Source of the DNA: an uncultured Bacteroidales bacterium
GTDB taxonomy: Bacteria > Bacteroidota > Bacteroidia > Bacteroidales > WCHB1-69
Assembly: GCA_937901455.1 (NCBI GenBank)
Contig: CALDIA010000068.1
Coordinates: forward strand, 1 to 10,307
Direction of reading: 5' to 3'
DNA: 10,307 bases
The translations under genes and the position numbers were made by a program. Below are positions 1-7,675 of the stretch, piece by piece. Within the stretch, counting starts at the first letter, position 1. Each line of letters starts with the position of its first letter. The notes beneath the pieces were generated by a model that was given only the letters and a program-made list of their open reading frames with translations, was not told where the DNA came from and ran no database searches.

Positions 1-2420
1 GGGGAGGCTTCACCCTCTTTGCTTCCTGTATGGCCCCCTGCCAGCGCATCTACCTGGAGCTTGACAGCACTTTGTGCTCCAAACTGCCACAGGTTGACAC
101 CGATGGCTATTACTATTTGAACGTCTGCCCGTATGATACCGTACATATAGCGGTGAAGGGCATTTATCCCGACAACAACTATAGCTATAACCAGAACGAC
201 GCCACTACCACCTTCCATTGGGATTTCTTTCTGGACAAGGTGGATTCTGTCGGATGCAGCCAGATGGACTACTACTTTATTCCAGGTCGCGGCTATGATG
301 TCTCGGTGACAGCCGAGGACCAGTCTCAGTGTGTGTCGCTGATTCCCATCACCTTTAGGGTACGTACTTCCCAGAACCCCATCAGCCAAGTGGTTTCGCC
401 CTATCCCTTCTGCTCTGGCGATGAGCAGCTGCTGAGCTATGGTTATGATCAGGTCTCCAACATCCAGCTCTCGCAGGTGGGTAGTGAGCAAATCACCTCT
501 TTGGGAGTCTCCGATACGGTCTTCCTGCCCGACGGTGTGAGTTGTCCACCATACGGCTACTACTACCGCTCCTACGTCAACTTTACCTCCTTTGCACCGA
601 ATGCCACCATTACCAGTCCCAACGATATCTTGTATGTTCGTATCAAGATGGAGCACTCGGCCATTGAGGATATTCGCATCACCTTTGTGTGTCCTACCGA
701 CAATGTGTGCCGTATTGTGCCCGACTATCAGAATGACGGGTGGGGTGGCATCTCCCACTATTTCAGGACCAACCTGGGGGTTGCCAATCGTCAGCAGGAG
801 GTAGCCACTTGTAATGCAGCCCAGAACCCGATGGGCATCCCATGGAACTATGTGTGGTCTAACAATACCACTCTGGGCTATCAGTACGCCAATACCACCT
901 ATGGTTATTGCTACGAGCCTGGCAATGTACAATATACTGCCAACCCTTACTGGGATTCCGGTAATATGTCGTACAAGATTGACTCCACCGATGTGGCCAA
1001 CATGACGCAGGTATATCACCCTAACCAGTCGTTTGCCGGCATGGTGGGATGCCCGCTCAACGGGGCTTGGTACATCCAGGTGCAGGACCTTTGGTCTAAC
1101 GACAACGGCTACATTGTGGAGTGGGAAATGGCTTTGGACCCAGCTCTGTTGCCGCAGAACTGGTCGTACAATGTGCAGGTGGACACCACTTACATTATCG
1201 GTCCGGGCGCATACGGCTCCAGCGTGAACCCCGACACCTCCGGCACGATCCACTACACCTACCGCCTGATTGACGAGTACGGCTGCGTGTACGACACCCT
1301 CATTCCCGTGGAGGTGTTCCCATCCCCGAATCCCGACTTGGGATCAGACGTGGGACTTTGTCACGGCGACTTGTTAGTGCTGGAGCCCACTATGAATGTC
1401 ACAGACTCCAACACGGTTTATCATTGGAGCACGGGAGACGAGAGTCCCACGATAGCGGTGCTGACGGACGGGGACTATGCCTTGACCGTCACCTCCACGT
1501 TTTACGATTCCACCGGTGTGCTGGCCTGCACGGGAGTGGATAGCATCCATGTGGAGGTCTTCGAGAGTCCTGCCCTGGAGTATGAGCATACAGCGGTGGA
1601 GGGCTGCGCACCGTTGACCATCCATGTGACCAACCACTCCACACCCGCCAACGCCGACTATGAGTGGCTGGTGGTGGATTCCGACTTCCGTCTGGTGCAG
1701 AGCTCACACCAGTATGAACCCACCTTCGAGATCGAGGAACCGGGCCATTACACACTCTATCTCAAGGTGACGACCCAGGACGGCTGTGTGGACTCCCTGA
1801 TTCGTTGGGACTATATTCGGGTCAATGCGCAGCCCATTGCGGAGTTCGAGGCCACTCCGGAAATCTCTCTGATGTCGGAGACACAAGGCGAAGTGCTCTT
1901 CACCAACTACACGGACGGAGCCATCATGACCAATCCTGCCAACAGTTTTTACTGGGACTTTGCGGATGGTGAGCGGGACTCCTCCACTGTCTCTCCGACG
2001 CACGCCTATGCCCAATGGGGCGACTATGATGTGGTGCTACATGTGGAAACGGAGGACGGCTGTGCCAGCGAAATTGCCCACACGGTGGTCATCGAACAAG
2101 ACCTGGTGTTTCCTAATATCATCACACCCAACGGGGACGGCATCAACGATGTGTTTGCCATCGAAAATCTGAACACCAATATTAATGAAGAGGACCCTGA
2201 TGAATATCGCACCAACAAACTATATATCTATAATCGTTGGGGCAAACTCGTCTATTCTGTCAAGGACTATGACACCACCTCCCGAAACGGACAGATTTCC
2301 TTGGGTGAGCAGGTGTTTGACGGTGCCGGTTTGAGCGACGGTGTCTATTACTACAGCTTCTACTACAAGGGCAAAGCCAAGACGGTGAATTACAACGGTT
2401 CGCTGACCATTGTGAGATAA
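1..2420 (+). CDS. T9SS type-B sorted surface protein with P-domain-like and PKD modules (5' partial)
   Basis: The reading frame is open to the left window edge, so the first ATG (30) is probably internal and the true start lies upstream. Counting from that Met: residues 1-113 form a PKD-like beta module; about 190-370 resemble a P/Homo B jelly-roll (MEHSAIEDIRITF, then LNGAWYIQVQDLWSNDNG and a closing EWEMAL strand); 436-513 are an Ig-like repeat (DLGSDVGLC, HWSTGDE, DGDYALTVTS); 514-601 and 602-692 are PKD-like, the second with WDFADG. Residues 694-796 form the CHU_C/type-B T9SS sorting domain (FPNIITPNGDGINDVF, LYIYNRWGKLVY, GSLTIVR at the end). In known systems such proteins cross the outer membrane through T9SS and end up surface-attached or released. 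No catalytic domain is visible here. P domains often accompany subtilisin-like proteases, so an upstream enzyme domain is possible, but an adhesin is equally plausible. The family call is firm; the function is not. Confidence 0.9.
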   Translation, partial: GGFTLFASCMAPCQRIYLELDSTLCSKLPQVDTDGYYYLNVCPYDTVHIAVKGIYPDNNYSYNQNDATTTFHWDFFLDKVDSVGCSQMDYYFIPGRGYDVSVTAEDQSQCVSLIPITFRVRTSQNPISQVVSPYPFCSGDEQLLSYGYDQVSNIQLSQVGSEQITSLGVSDTVFLPDGVSCPPYGYYYRSYVNFTSFAPNATITSPNDILYVRIKMEHSAIEDIRITFVCPTDNVCRIVPDYQNDGWGGISHYFRTNLGVANRQQEVATCNAAQNPMGIPWNYVWSNNTTLGYQYANTTYGYCYEPGNVQYTANPYWDSGNMSYKIDSTDVANMTQVYHPNQSFAGMVGCPLNGAWYIQVQDLWSNDNGYIVEWEMALDPALLPQNWSYNVQVDTTYIIGPGAYGSSVNPDTSGTIHYTYRLIDEYGCVYDTLIPVEVFPSPNPDLGSDVGLCHGDLLVLEPTMNVTDSNTVYHWSTGDESPTIAVLTDGDYALTVTSTFYDSTGVLACTGVDSIHVEVFESPALEYEHTAVEGCAPLTIHVTNHSTPANADYEWLVVDSDFRLVQSSHQYEPTFEIEEPGHYTLYLKVTTQDGCVDSLIRWDYIRVNAQPIAEFEATPEISLMSETQGEVLFTNYTDGAIMTNPANSFYWDFADGERDSSTVSPTHAYAQWGDYDVVLHVETEDGCASEIAHTVVIEQDLVFPNIITPNGDGINDVFAIENLNTNINEEDPDEYRTNKLYIYNRWGKLVYSVKDYDTTSRNGQISLGEQVFDGAGLSDGVYYYSFYYKGKAKTVNYNGSLTIVR

Positions 2421-2433
2421 GAGTATTTTTTTA

Positions 2434-2464
2434 GTTGAAGATAAAACTAAAATTATTACTTTTG
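2434..2464 (+). promoter_or_regulatory. Bacteroides-type promoter upstream of the TolC-family gene
   Basis: A -7 box TACTTTTG (2457-2464) matches the Bacteroides consensus TAnnTTTG exactly. A -33 element GTTG (2434-2437) lies 19 bases upstream, the expected spacing. The predicted transcription start is near 2471, giving a very short leader before the ATG at 2485. The region is AT-rich and non-coding. It would drive the TolC-family gene and, by read-through, the rnf genes, since no comparable box is seen in the short gap before rnfD. Confidence 0.7.
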
Positions 2465-2484
2465 CACCTTTATTGGAAAATACT

Positions 2485-3756
2485 ATGGATAGAATTCGTT
2501 TGAAGCGTTTTTGTCTGCTTGCCATATTTTGCTCATTTACCTTGTTTGTGTCTGCCCAAGAGTATGTTACGTTAGAGCAGTGCCAGCAATGGGCTATCTC
2601 CCGTACCTCTGCCAATGTGCAGAAAGACCTGAATGATCAGATTCTGAAGGCAAGTCTGAACAATGAGTCTTCGTATCTGTTTCCGAAACTTTCTATAAAT
2701 GGCCGTTTTTCGTATGGCAATGTGGATGTGCAATATCCGCACCCCTGGGCCGATGATGTGAACTTGGCGCGCATGCAGTACCATATCGGTCTGGATTTTG
2801 AGCAAGTGCTGTTCGAAGGATTCAGGATGTACTATGGCCGTCAGTTTGCCCGTTTGCAAAACGAGGCGGAGATTGCTAAGATAGACCTCTCCTTGAATGA
2901 GGTGAAAGACAAAATCATTTCGGTGTACTTGAACCTGTTGATTGTGGACAAGCAGATGGGGATCATCGAATCGGTGCAGAACACTTTTAACGAACAGATT
3001 AAGCGGATGAAGGTGATGCTGCAGGAGGGTGTCATCCCCCAAAATACTTTGTCGCAGTTGGAGTTGGAGGCCTTGAAGATGGAGCAGCAATATGGAGAGT
3101 TGGAAGCAAACAGAGAATCGTTGGTCTCCACGTTGGAAATCCTGACAGGGAAAGACCTTTCCCATGCGGTCTTCCTCATGCCGGACCTTCCCGCGGCAGT
3201 GGACGATGATGCCAGCTCCCGCTTGGAGTATGCGCTTTTCGACAACCAGGCGAAGCAGATGGACTTTCAACGAAAGATATACCTGTCGAACAGTTTGCCC
3301 AAGGTGTCGATTTTTGCCGCTGGAGGCTATGGCCGTCCCGACTATCAGTTCTATCTCAGTCGCCCCGATTGGTACTATCTGACGGGTGTGACCCTCAAGG
3401 TGCCCTTGATAGACTGGGCGCGAAGTTCCGGATTTGGCAAGGTGATAGACATCCAGAAGGAGATTCTCCGGAGCCAGGAGGATGACTTCAAGAAGTCGAA
3501 CATGATTTCCATTCAGGAGAAGCAGAATGAGATCTCCCGTTTGGAGAAGCTGGTGCAGTTAGATTCGACTATTACTACCAAGTATGCGGAATTGACGAAG
3601 ACTTACTCCGGGCAGCTGGCTAACGGGACCATCACAGTGTTTGACTATATCAAGCAACACAATGACGAGCTGCAATCGCGCATGAATCAGGAATTGCACC
3701 ACATACAGCTTTTGAAGGCTAAGTACGAGTTGATGGCCTTGAAGGGTAAATTATAA
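2485..3756 (+). CDS. TolC-family outer-membrane channel protein
   Basis: This 423-residue protein belongs to the TolC/outer membrane efflux protein family, trimeric outer-membrane channels with a periplasmic helical tunnel. It begins with a signal peptide (MDRIRLKRFC, hydrophobic core, then VSA before Gln25), followed by the usual alternation of long amphipathic helices and short beta segments. The second half contains KVSIFAAGGYG, VTLKVPLIDW and a C-terminal helix with LANGTITVFDYIKQHNDELQ, typical of Bacteroidota members. I chose ATG 2485 rather than the in-frame TTG at 2473, because the TTG lies almost on the predicted transcription start and adds only MENT before the signal peptide. Such genes usually sit beside a HlyD-type adaptor and an ABC or RND pump; none is present here. 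Instead rnfD follows after 28 bases, suggesting cotranscription. The substrate is unknown. Confidence 0.87.
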   Translation: MDRIRLKRFCLLAIFCSFTLFVSAQEYVTLEQCQQWAISRTSANVQKDLNDQILKASLNNESSYLFPKLSINGRFSYGNVDVQYPHPWADDVNLARMQYHIGLDFEQVLFEGFRMYYGRQFARLQNEAEIAKIDLSLNEVKDKIISVYLNLLIVDKQMGIIESVQNTFNEQIKRMKVMLQEGVIPQNTLSQLELEALKMEQQYGELEANRESLVSTLEILTGKDLSHAVFLMPDLPAAVDDDASSRLEYALFDNQAKQMDFQRKIYLSNSLPKVSIFAAGGYGRPDYQFYLSRPDWYYLTGVTLKVPLIDWARSSGFGKVIDIQKEILRSQEDDFKKSNMISIQEKQNEISRLEKLVQLDSTITTKYAELTKTYSGQLANGTITVFDYIKQHNDELQSRMNQELHHIQLLKAKYELMALKGKL

Positions 3757-3784
3757 TTGAGAATAATGACAAATAAATGAAGCG

Positions 3785-4756
3785 ATGAACAAATTGTTAA
3801 ATGTTTCCGGTTCCCCGCACGTACACAGTGGAGAGTCAGTACAGAAGATTATGCTGTCGGTGATCATAGCGTTGATGCCAGCATTAGCAGTATCCATCTT
3901 CTATTTCGGCTTGCCGGTGATAGTGCTCACCTTGGTGTCGGTGGGCAGTTGTGTGCTTTTTGAGTATCTGATACAGCGATTTATCATGAAGGTACCCACC
4001 ACCATCAGTGACTGCTCGGCCGTGGTGACGGGTTTGTTGTTGGCCTTCAACGTGCCTGCCAACCTTCCTGTCTGGATGCTGGTGGTGGGCGCATTGGTGG
4101 CTATTGGTGTGGCAAAGATGCCCTTCGGCGGCTTGGGCCATAATCTCTTCAACCCCGCCATTGTGGCGCGTGTCTTCATGCTGATCTCTTTCCCGGCGGC
4201 CATGACCACTTGGCCGACCCCCACACCGCTGTGGAATTTCCATTTCGCAGACATGGTCACTGGCCCCACACCCCTGGGAATTTTGAAGGAAGGTTCGGTG
4301 GTGAACATGGGCGAGATGCCTGGCTATCTTGACCTCTTAGTAGGACAGATGGGCGGTAGCTTTGGGGAAATTTCCGCCATCGCCCTGCTGTTGGGTGCTA
4401 TCTATCTGCTTTGGAAACGTGTGATCACCTGGCATATTCCAGTGGCCTTTATCCTCACCGTCTTCATCTTCTCTGGCATCTTCTATCTTATCGACCCCAC
4501 CCAATATGCCAATCCATTCTTCCATATCCTGACGGGCGGCCTGTTGCTGGGTGCTCTATTCATGGCTACCGATATGGTGACCTCCCCGACCTCCCCGACG
4601 GCCATGTTGGTGTTCGGTGCTGGTTGCGGCCTCATCACCATTATCATCCGTCTTTTCGGCGCCTACCCGGAAGGAGTCTCTTTCTCCATCCTGCTGATGA
4701 ATGCAACAGTGCCCCTGCTGAACCGCTGGTTCAAACCCAAAACATACGCTCAATAA
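3785..4756 (+). CDS. rnfD: Rnf electron transport complex subunit D
   Basis: RnfD is a polytopic inner-membrane subunit of the Rnf complex (ferredoxin:NAD+ oxidoreductase coupled to Na+ or H+ transport), carrying a covalently bound FMN. The 323-residue product is strongly hydrophobic, with many predicted membrane helices, and shows the family signatures FGGLGHNLFNPA (residues 114-125) and ATDMVTSPTSPTA with RLFGAYPEGVSFSILLMN near the C-terminus. The candidate flavinylated threonine is Thr162 in MVTGPTPLG, by analogy with the (S/T)GAT-type site in RnfD/NqrB; here Pro replaces the usual Ala. The length favours RnfD over the longer NqrB. The ATG at 3785 gives the canonical start; the frame has a stop at 3767. 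The gene follows the TolC-family gene by 28 bases and precedes rnfG by 20. No rnfC lies upstream, which is unusual. Confidence 0.93.
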   Translation: MNKLLNVSGSPHVHSGESVQKIMLSVIIALMPALAVSIFYFGLPVIVLTLVSVGSCVLFEYLIQRFIMKVPTTISDCSAVVTGLLLAFNVPANLPVWMLVVGALVAIGVAKMPFGGLGHNLFNPAIVARVFMLISFPAAMTTWPTPTPLWNFHFADMVTGPTPLGILKEGSVVNMGEMPGYLDLLVGQMGGSFGEISAIALLLGAIYLLWKRVITWHIPVAFILTVFIFSGIFYLIDPTQYANPFFHILTGGLLLGALFMATDMVTSPTSPTAMLVFGAGCGLITIIIRLFGAYPEGVSFSILLMNATVPLLNRWFKPKTYAQ

Positions 4757-4776
4757 CCCTTAAAAACCAATTCAAT

Positions 4777-5367
4777 ATGTCACAGAAAAAAGAACCGTCA
4801 TTATTACGCTTGGTCTTAGTGCTGACCCTTATTGCCTTGGTTGCAGGGTTGGCCCTGACTGGCGTGTATGCCTTGACGAAGGAACCCATTGAGAAGGCTC
4901 AGTTGGAAAAGAAACAACGTGCGCTCACCTTGGTGGTCCCCGATTTTCAGGGAACCATGATTGACACGGTCATAAAGGATGATGCCGGCACGGAGTTGCC
5001 CGTGCACATCGCACTCAACGAGGATGGTACCATCTATGGCGTTGCTGTGGAGACCTATACCAAGAAGGCCTTCTCCGGCCGCTTCGACCTGATGGTTGGC
5101 TTCAATGGCAATGGCACTATCACCAATACCGAGGTCATCAAAGCCAACGAAACCCCCGGTTTGGGCGATAAGATCAACAAGAACAAGAGCAATTTTGCCG
5201 AACAGTTTAACCATAAGAATCCAAGCGACTTCCACATTGCCGTCAAGAAGGACGGGGGAGATGTGGATGCGATTACGGCTGCCACGATTTCTTCGCGTGC
5301 CTATTGCGATGCCGTGAACCGCGCGGTCGCCATCTTTAATGCAGTAAAGGAGGTCTATCATGAGTAA
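4777..5367 (+). CDS. rnfG: Rnf electron transport complex subunit G (FMN-binding)
   Basis: RnfG is a single-span inner-membrane protein whose extracytoplasmic FMN-binding domain holds FMN through a phosphoester bond to threonine, attached by the flavin transferase ApbE in known systems. The 196-residue product has one membrane helix (about residues 9-29, LLRLVLVLTLIALVAGLALT) and the flavinylation motif DAITAATISS near the C-terminus, giving Thr170 as the candidate FMN site. The segment GFNGNGTITNTEVIKANETPGLGDKI is typical of the FMN_bind domain. I chose ATG 4777: the frame stays open further upstream to a TTG at 4411, but that stretch lies inside rnfD and reads as non-protein-like sequence. 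The end overlaps rnfE by 8 bases (ATGAGTAA), indicating translational coupling. No apbE is seen in the window. Confidence 0.93.
   Translation: MSQKKEPSLLRLVLVLTLIALVAGLALTGVYALTKEPIEKAQLEKKQRALTLVVPDFQGTMIDTVIKDDAGTELPVHIALNEDGTIYGVAVETYTKKAFSGRFDLMVGFNGNGTITNTEVIKANETPGLGDKINKNKSNFAEQFNHKNPSDFHIAVKKDGGDVDAITAATISSRAYCDAVNRAVAIFNAVKEVYHE
5346..5353 (+). promoter_or_regulatory. Strong Shine-Dalgarno sequence for rnfE
   Basis: AAAGGAGG ends six bases before the rnfE ATG (5360) and is a near-perfect anti-16S match. It lies within the last codons of rnfG (AAG GAG encoding Lys-Glu). The other genes in the window lack a comparable site, as is usual in Bacteroidota. It may support re-initiation at the overlapping rnfG/rnfE junction, although its presence could be a coincidence of the rnfG codons. 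Confidence 0.55.
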
Positions 5368-5977
5368 GTGGAATATCTTAACAAAAGGTTTCTTTAAGGA
5401 GAATCCCAGCTTGATTTTGGTGCTGGGCACATGTCCTACGTTGGCCGTCACTACCTCGGTGAACAACGCTCTGGGTATGGGCGCGGCCACGACATTTGTG
5501 TTGCTGATGTCGAATATGCTGATCTCTATGTTGAAGAATGTGATACCCGACAAAATCCGTATCCCTTGTTTTATCGTCATCATTGCCACTTTCGTGAGCA
5601 TGATAGACTTGATTATCCAAGGCTTCCTGCCAGCCCTGTCTGCCAGCTTGGGTGTGTTCATCCCCTTGATTGTAGTCAACTGTATAGTGTTGGGTCGGGC
5701 TGAGGCTTTTGCCAGCAAGAATCCCGTGTTCGATTCGATGTTAGACGGCCTGGGTATGGGTATCGGCTTTACCATCTCCCTCGTGCTGATAGCCACGGTG
5801 CGTGAAGTGCTTGGCGCCGGCTCGTTTATGGGTTTCTCATTTATCCCATCCGACTACAATATGCTGCTTTTTGTGCTGGCACCGGGTGCCTTCATCGTGT
5901 ATGGCTTCGTGATGGCCGCCGTGCGTCAGGCTCTGAATAGGGTGGAAGAGAAACGTAAACTTTCTCAAGCCCAATAA
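5360..5977 (+). CDS. rnfE: Rnf electron transport complex subunit E
   Basis: RnfE is one of two homologous six-helix inner-membrane subunits that, with RnfA, form the inverted-repeat core of the complex and share a [2Fe-2S] cluster in the middle of the membrane. The 205-residue product shows the expected pair of half-helix motifs with conserved cysteines: Cys25 in LVLGTCPTLAVT and Cys108 in PLIVVNCIVLGRAEAFA. Both ligands are present, so the protein should be functional. The C-terminal tail VEEKRKLSQAQ is polar and probably cytoplasmic. The start ATG overlaps the end of rnfG by 8 bases and has an unusually strong ribosome-binding sequence. NqrD is the closest alternative; the gene order and the short RnfD favour Rnf. 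Confidence 0.93.
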   Translation: MSKWNILTKGFFKENPSLILVLGTCPTLAVTTSVNNALGMGAATTFVLLMSNMLISMLKNVIPDKIRIPCFIVIIATFVSMIDLIIQGFLPALSASLGVFIPLIVVNCIVLGRAEAFASKNPVFDSMLDGLGMGIGFTISLVLIATVREVLGAGSFMGFSFIPSDYNMLLFVLAPGAFIVYGFVMAAVRQALNRVEEKRKLSQAQ

Positions 5978-6019
5978 TTATGGCTGAAAATATAGTATGA
6001 ACGAATAATAATTGTAACT

Positions 6020-6610
6020 ATGGAATATATATTGATGATTATTGGAGCTGTGTTGGTGAACAACATCATCTTGGTACAGTTCCTGGGTATCTGCCCCTTC
6101 TTGGGCGTGTCGAGCAAGGTGGATACCGCCTTGGGTATGGGGGTGGCAGTGCTTTTTGTGATGACCCTGGCCACGCTGGTGACTTCCACCCTGCAGATGT
6201 ATGTGCTGGTACCCCTGAATATCACTTACCTGCAAACCATCCTCTTCATCTTGGTGATCGCCTCATTAGTGCAGATGGTGGAGATTGTGCTCAAGAAGAT
6301 GAGCCCCTCGCTGTACAAGGCCCTGGGCGTTTTCTTGCCGCTGATTACGACTAACTGCGCGGTTCTGGGTATCGCTATCAAAGTGACCGAAGCCCCAGTA
6401 ATTGCAGGCCATGGATTCTCTATTTTGGATAGCACCCTATATGCAGTGGCCATATCCATCGGTTTTATACTGGCCATTGTGCTTTTCGCAGGCTTGCGCG
6501 AACAACTGGAATTGGTGGAAGTCCCTAAAGGTATGAAAGGCGTGCCTATCGCCCTCATCACTGCCGGCATCTTGGCTATGGCCTTCATGGGATTTTCCAA
6601 TCTGGTGTAA
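6020..6610 (+). CDS. rnfA: Rnf electron transport complex subunit A
   Basis: RnfA is the partner of RnfE in the membrane core. The 196-residue product has six predicted membrane helices and the two cluster-ligating cysteines, Cys25 in VQFLGICPFLGVS and Cys113 in LPLITTNCAVLGIA. The N-terminus MEYILMIIGAVLVNNIILVQ is characteristic of the family. The gene starts 42 bases after rnfE; that gap contains no recognisable promoter box. It is the last rnf gene here: what follows is a phosphoesterase, not rnfB. In operons of the CDGEAB type rnfB would be expected at this position, and in ABCDGE or BCDGEA types rnfB and rnfC would precede rnfD; neither is seen. Confidence 0.93.
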   Translation: MEYILMIIGAVLVNNIILVQFLGICPFLGVSSKVDTALGMGVAVLFVMTLATLVTSTLQMYVLVPLNITYLQTILFILVIASLVQMVEIVLKKMSPSLYKALGVFLPLITTNCAVLGIAIKVTEAPVIAGHGFSILDSTLYAVAISIGFILAIVLFAGLREQLELVEVPKGMKGVPIALITAGILAMAFMGFSNLV

Positions 6611-6657
6611 ATAGCCCCTGGTAGTTTATCATTACACATTGATTAAAAGCACCCGTT

Positions 6658-7662
6658 GTGAACGAACACGATATTCAGTTGGTAAAGGAGACATTACAGC
6701 ATGTCAAGAAAATTTGTGTAGTCTCCCATTTCAATCCGGATGGGGATGCCATGGGGTCGGCTTTGGCACTGTACCACTATTTCAGAGAAGATGGCTACGA
6801 GGTCTCCGTCATTCTTCCCAATGCCTATCCCGATTTTTTGCGTTGGATGGATGGTAGCGATGAGATTATTATCGCCCAAGAACACCTGACCAAAGCCCGC
6901 ATAGCCATCAAAGAGGCTGACATGCTCTTTGTGGTGGACATGAATGCGCCACACCGCGCCGGACAAGACCTGCAGAACAACATCTCCAAGTTCTCCGGTT
7001 TCAAGGTCCTGATTGATCACCATGTGCAACCCGACATCGTTTGCGATGTGATGTATTCCACACACTTGACCAGCTCGGCCAGTGAGTTGGTCTTCAACTT
7101 CCTGTACCGTTATCTGTCCCCCGGTCGGCCATATAGTAAGGCCATTGCGGAGGCACTGTTTGTGGGCATAATCACTGATACGGGCTCTATGTCATACGCA
7201 TGCGACTACCCCGAAACCTATCAGGTGCTCGGTTCCCTAATTGCCTCTGGCATCAACGGGGAGGAGATTCACCAGAAGGTGTATAGCAACTATACGGAGA
7301 GTCGTCTGAGACTGATGGGCCTGGCCTTGTCGCGATTGACAATCATGCCCGAACAGGGAGCCTCTTATATGTATCTCTCCAAGCAGGATCTGATAGACAA
7401 TAATTTTCAGATTGGGGATACTGAGGGCTTTGTCAACTATGGAATGACCATCAAGGGGGTGGAGTTTACGGCTTTTTTTGTGGAACGCGACGCCCGCATA
7501 CGAGTCTCTTTCCGTTCTAAAGGGAAGGTGGATGTCAACCAGTTTGCCCGTCGGCACTATAGTGGTGGGGGACATCACAATGCAGCGGGCGCCTTTTACC
7601 ATGGTTCTATAGAGGATGCCATTGCGCACTTTGAAGAGGTTGTGCAAAAAGGCGAATACTAA
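6658..7662 (+). CDS. nrnA: DHH/DHHA1 phosphoesterase, NrnA-type oligoribonuclease / pAp phosphatase
   Basis: Members of this cytoplasmic family are metal-dependent (usually Mn2+); they degrade 2-5 nt nanoRNAs and/or dephosphorylate 3'-phosphoadenosine 5'-phosphate. All the catalytic motifs are visible: HFNPDGDAMGS (His24, Asp28, Asp30), VVDMNAPHR (Asp94), IDHH (Asp120, His121, His122) and GIITDTGSMSY (Asp174), followed by the substrate-binding GGGHHNAAG of DHHA1 (residues 303-311). The 334-residue length is normal for NrnA. The start is GTG at 6658: the same frame has a stop at 6640, there is no ATG in between, and the next Met is inside motif I. The gene is 47 bases downstream of rnfA and 13 bases upstream of the FKBP gene. 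Which activity dominates, RNase or pAp phosphatase, or cyclic-dinucleotide cleavage as in the related GdpP/DhhP enzymes, cannot be read from the sequence. Confidence 0.9.
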   Translation: MNEHDIQLVKETLQHVKKICVVSHFNPDGDAMGSALALYHYFREDGYEVSVILPNAYPDFLRWMDGSDEIIIAQEHLTKARIAIKEADMLFVVDMNAPHRAGQDLQNNISKFSGFKVLIDHHVQPDIVCDVMYSTHLTSSASELVFNFLYRYLSPGRPYSKAIAEALFVGIITDTGSMSYACDYPETYQVLGSLIASGINGEEIHQKVYSNYTESRLRLMGLALSRLTIMPEQGASYMYLSKQDLIDNNFQIGDTEGFVNYGMTIKGVEFTAFFVERDARIRVSFRSKGKVDVNQFARRHYSGGGHHNAAGAFYHGSIEDAIAHFEEVVQKGEY

Positions 7663-7675
7663 CAGTTTTACAAAG

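Noticed and set aside
2421..2433. Intrinsic terminator after the T9SS surface protein gene
   Set aside because: A T-run is present (2425-2432) but I could not find a convincing stem before it.
2473..2484. TTG-initiated extension of the TolC-family gene (adds MENT)
   Set aside because: The TTG would be at the predicted transcription start and gives no benefit; ATG 2485 leads directly into a normal signal peptide.
2572..3270. Long minus-strand open frames opposite the TolC-family gene and opposite rnfG/rnfE (4816-5796)
   Set aside because: They lie antisense to well-supported genes and have His/Gln- or Ile-rich composition typical of shadow frames, with no domain signature.
3766..3780. Four-codon open frame (MTNK) between the TolC-family gene and rnfD, and a similar seven-residue one after rnfE (5980-6000)
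   Set aside because: They are too short and lack ribosome-binding or conservation evidence; such frames are expected by chance in AT-rich gaps.
4411..4776. Upstream extension of rnfG from a TTG inside rnfD
   Set aside because: It overlaps rnfD in another frame and encodes His/Pro/Arg-rich sequence unlike the family; ATG 4777 gives the normal RnfG N-terminus with its membrane helix.
3785..6610. Na+-translocating NADH:quinone reductase (nqrBCDE) instead of rnfDGEA
   Set aside because: RnfD is 323 residues, shorter than NqrB; the RnfE and RnfA N-termini and the D-G-E-A order fit Rnf, and no nqrA or nqrF is nearby.
7616..7675. Longer start for the FKBP lipoprotein
   Set aside because: It lies within nrnA and places 20 polar residues before the lipoprotein signal peptide.
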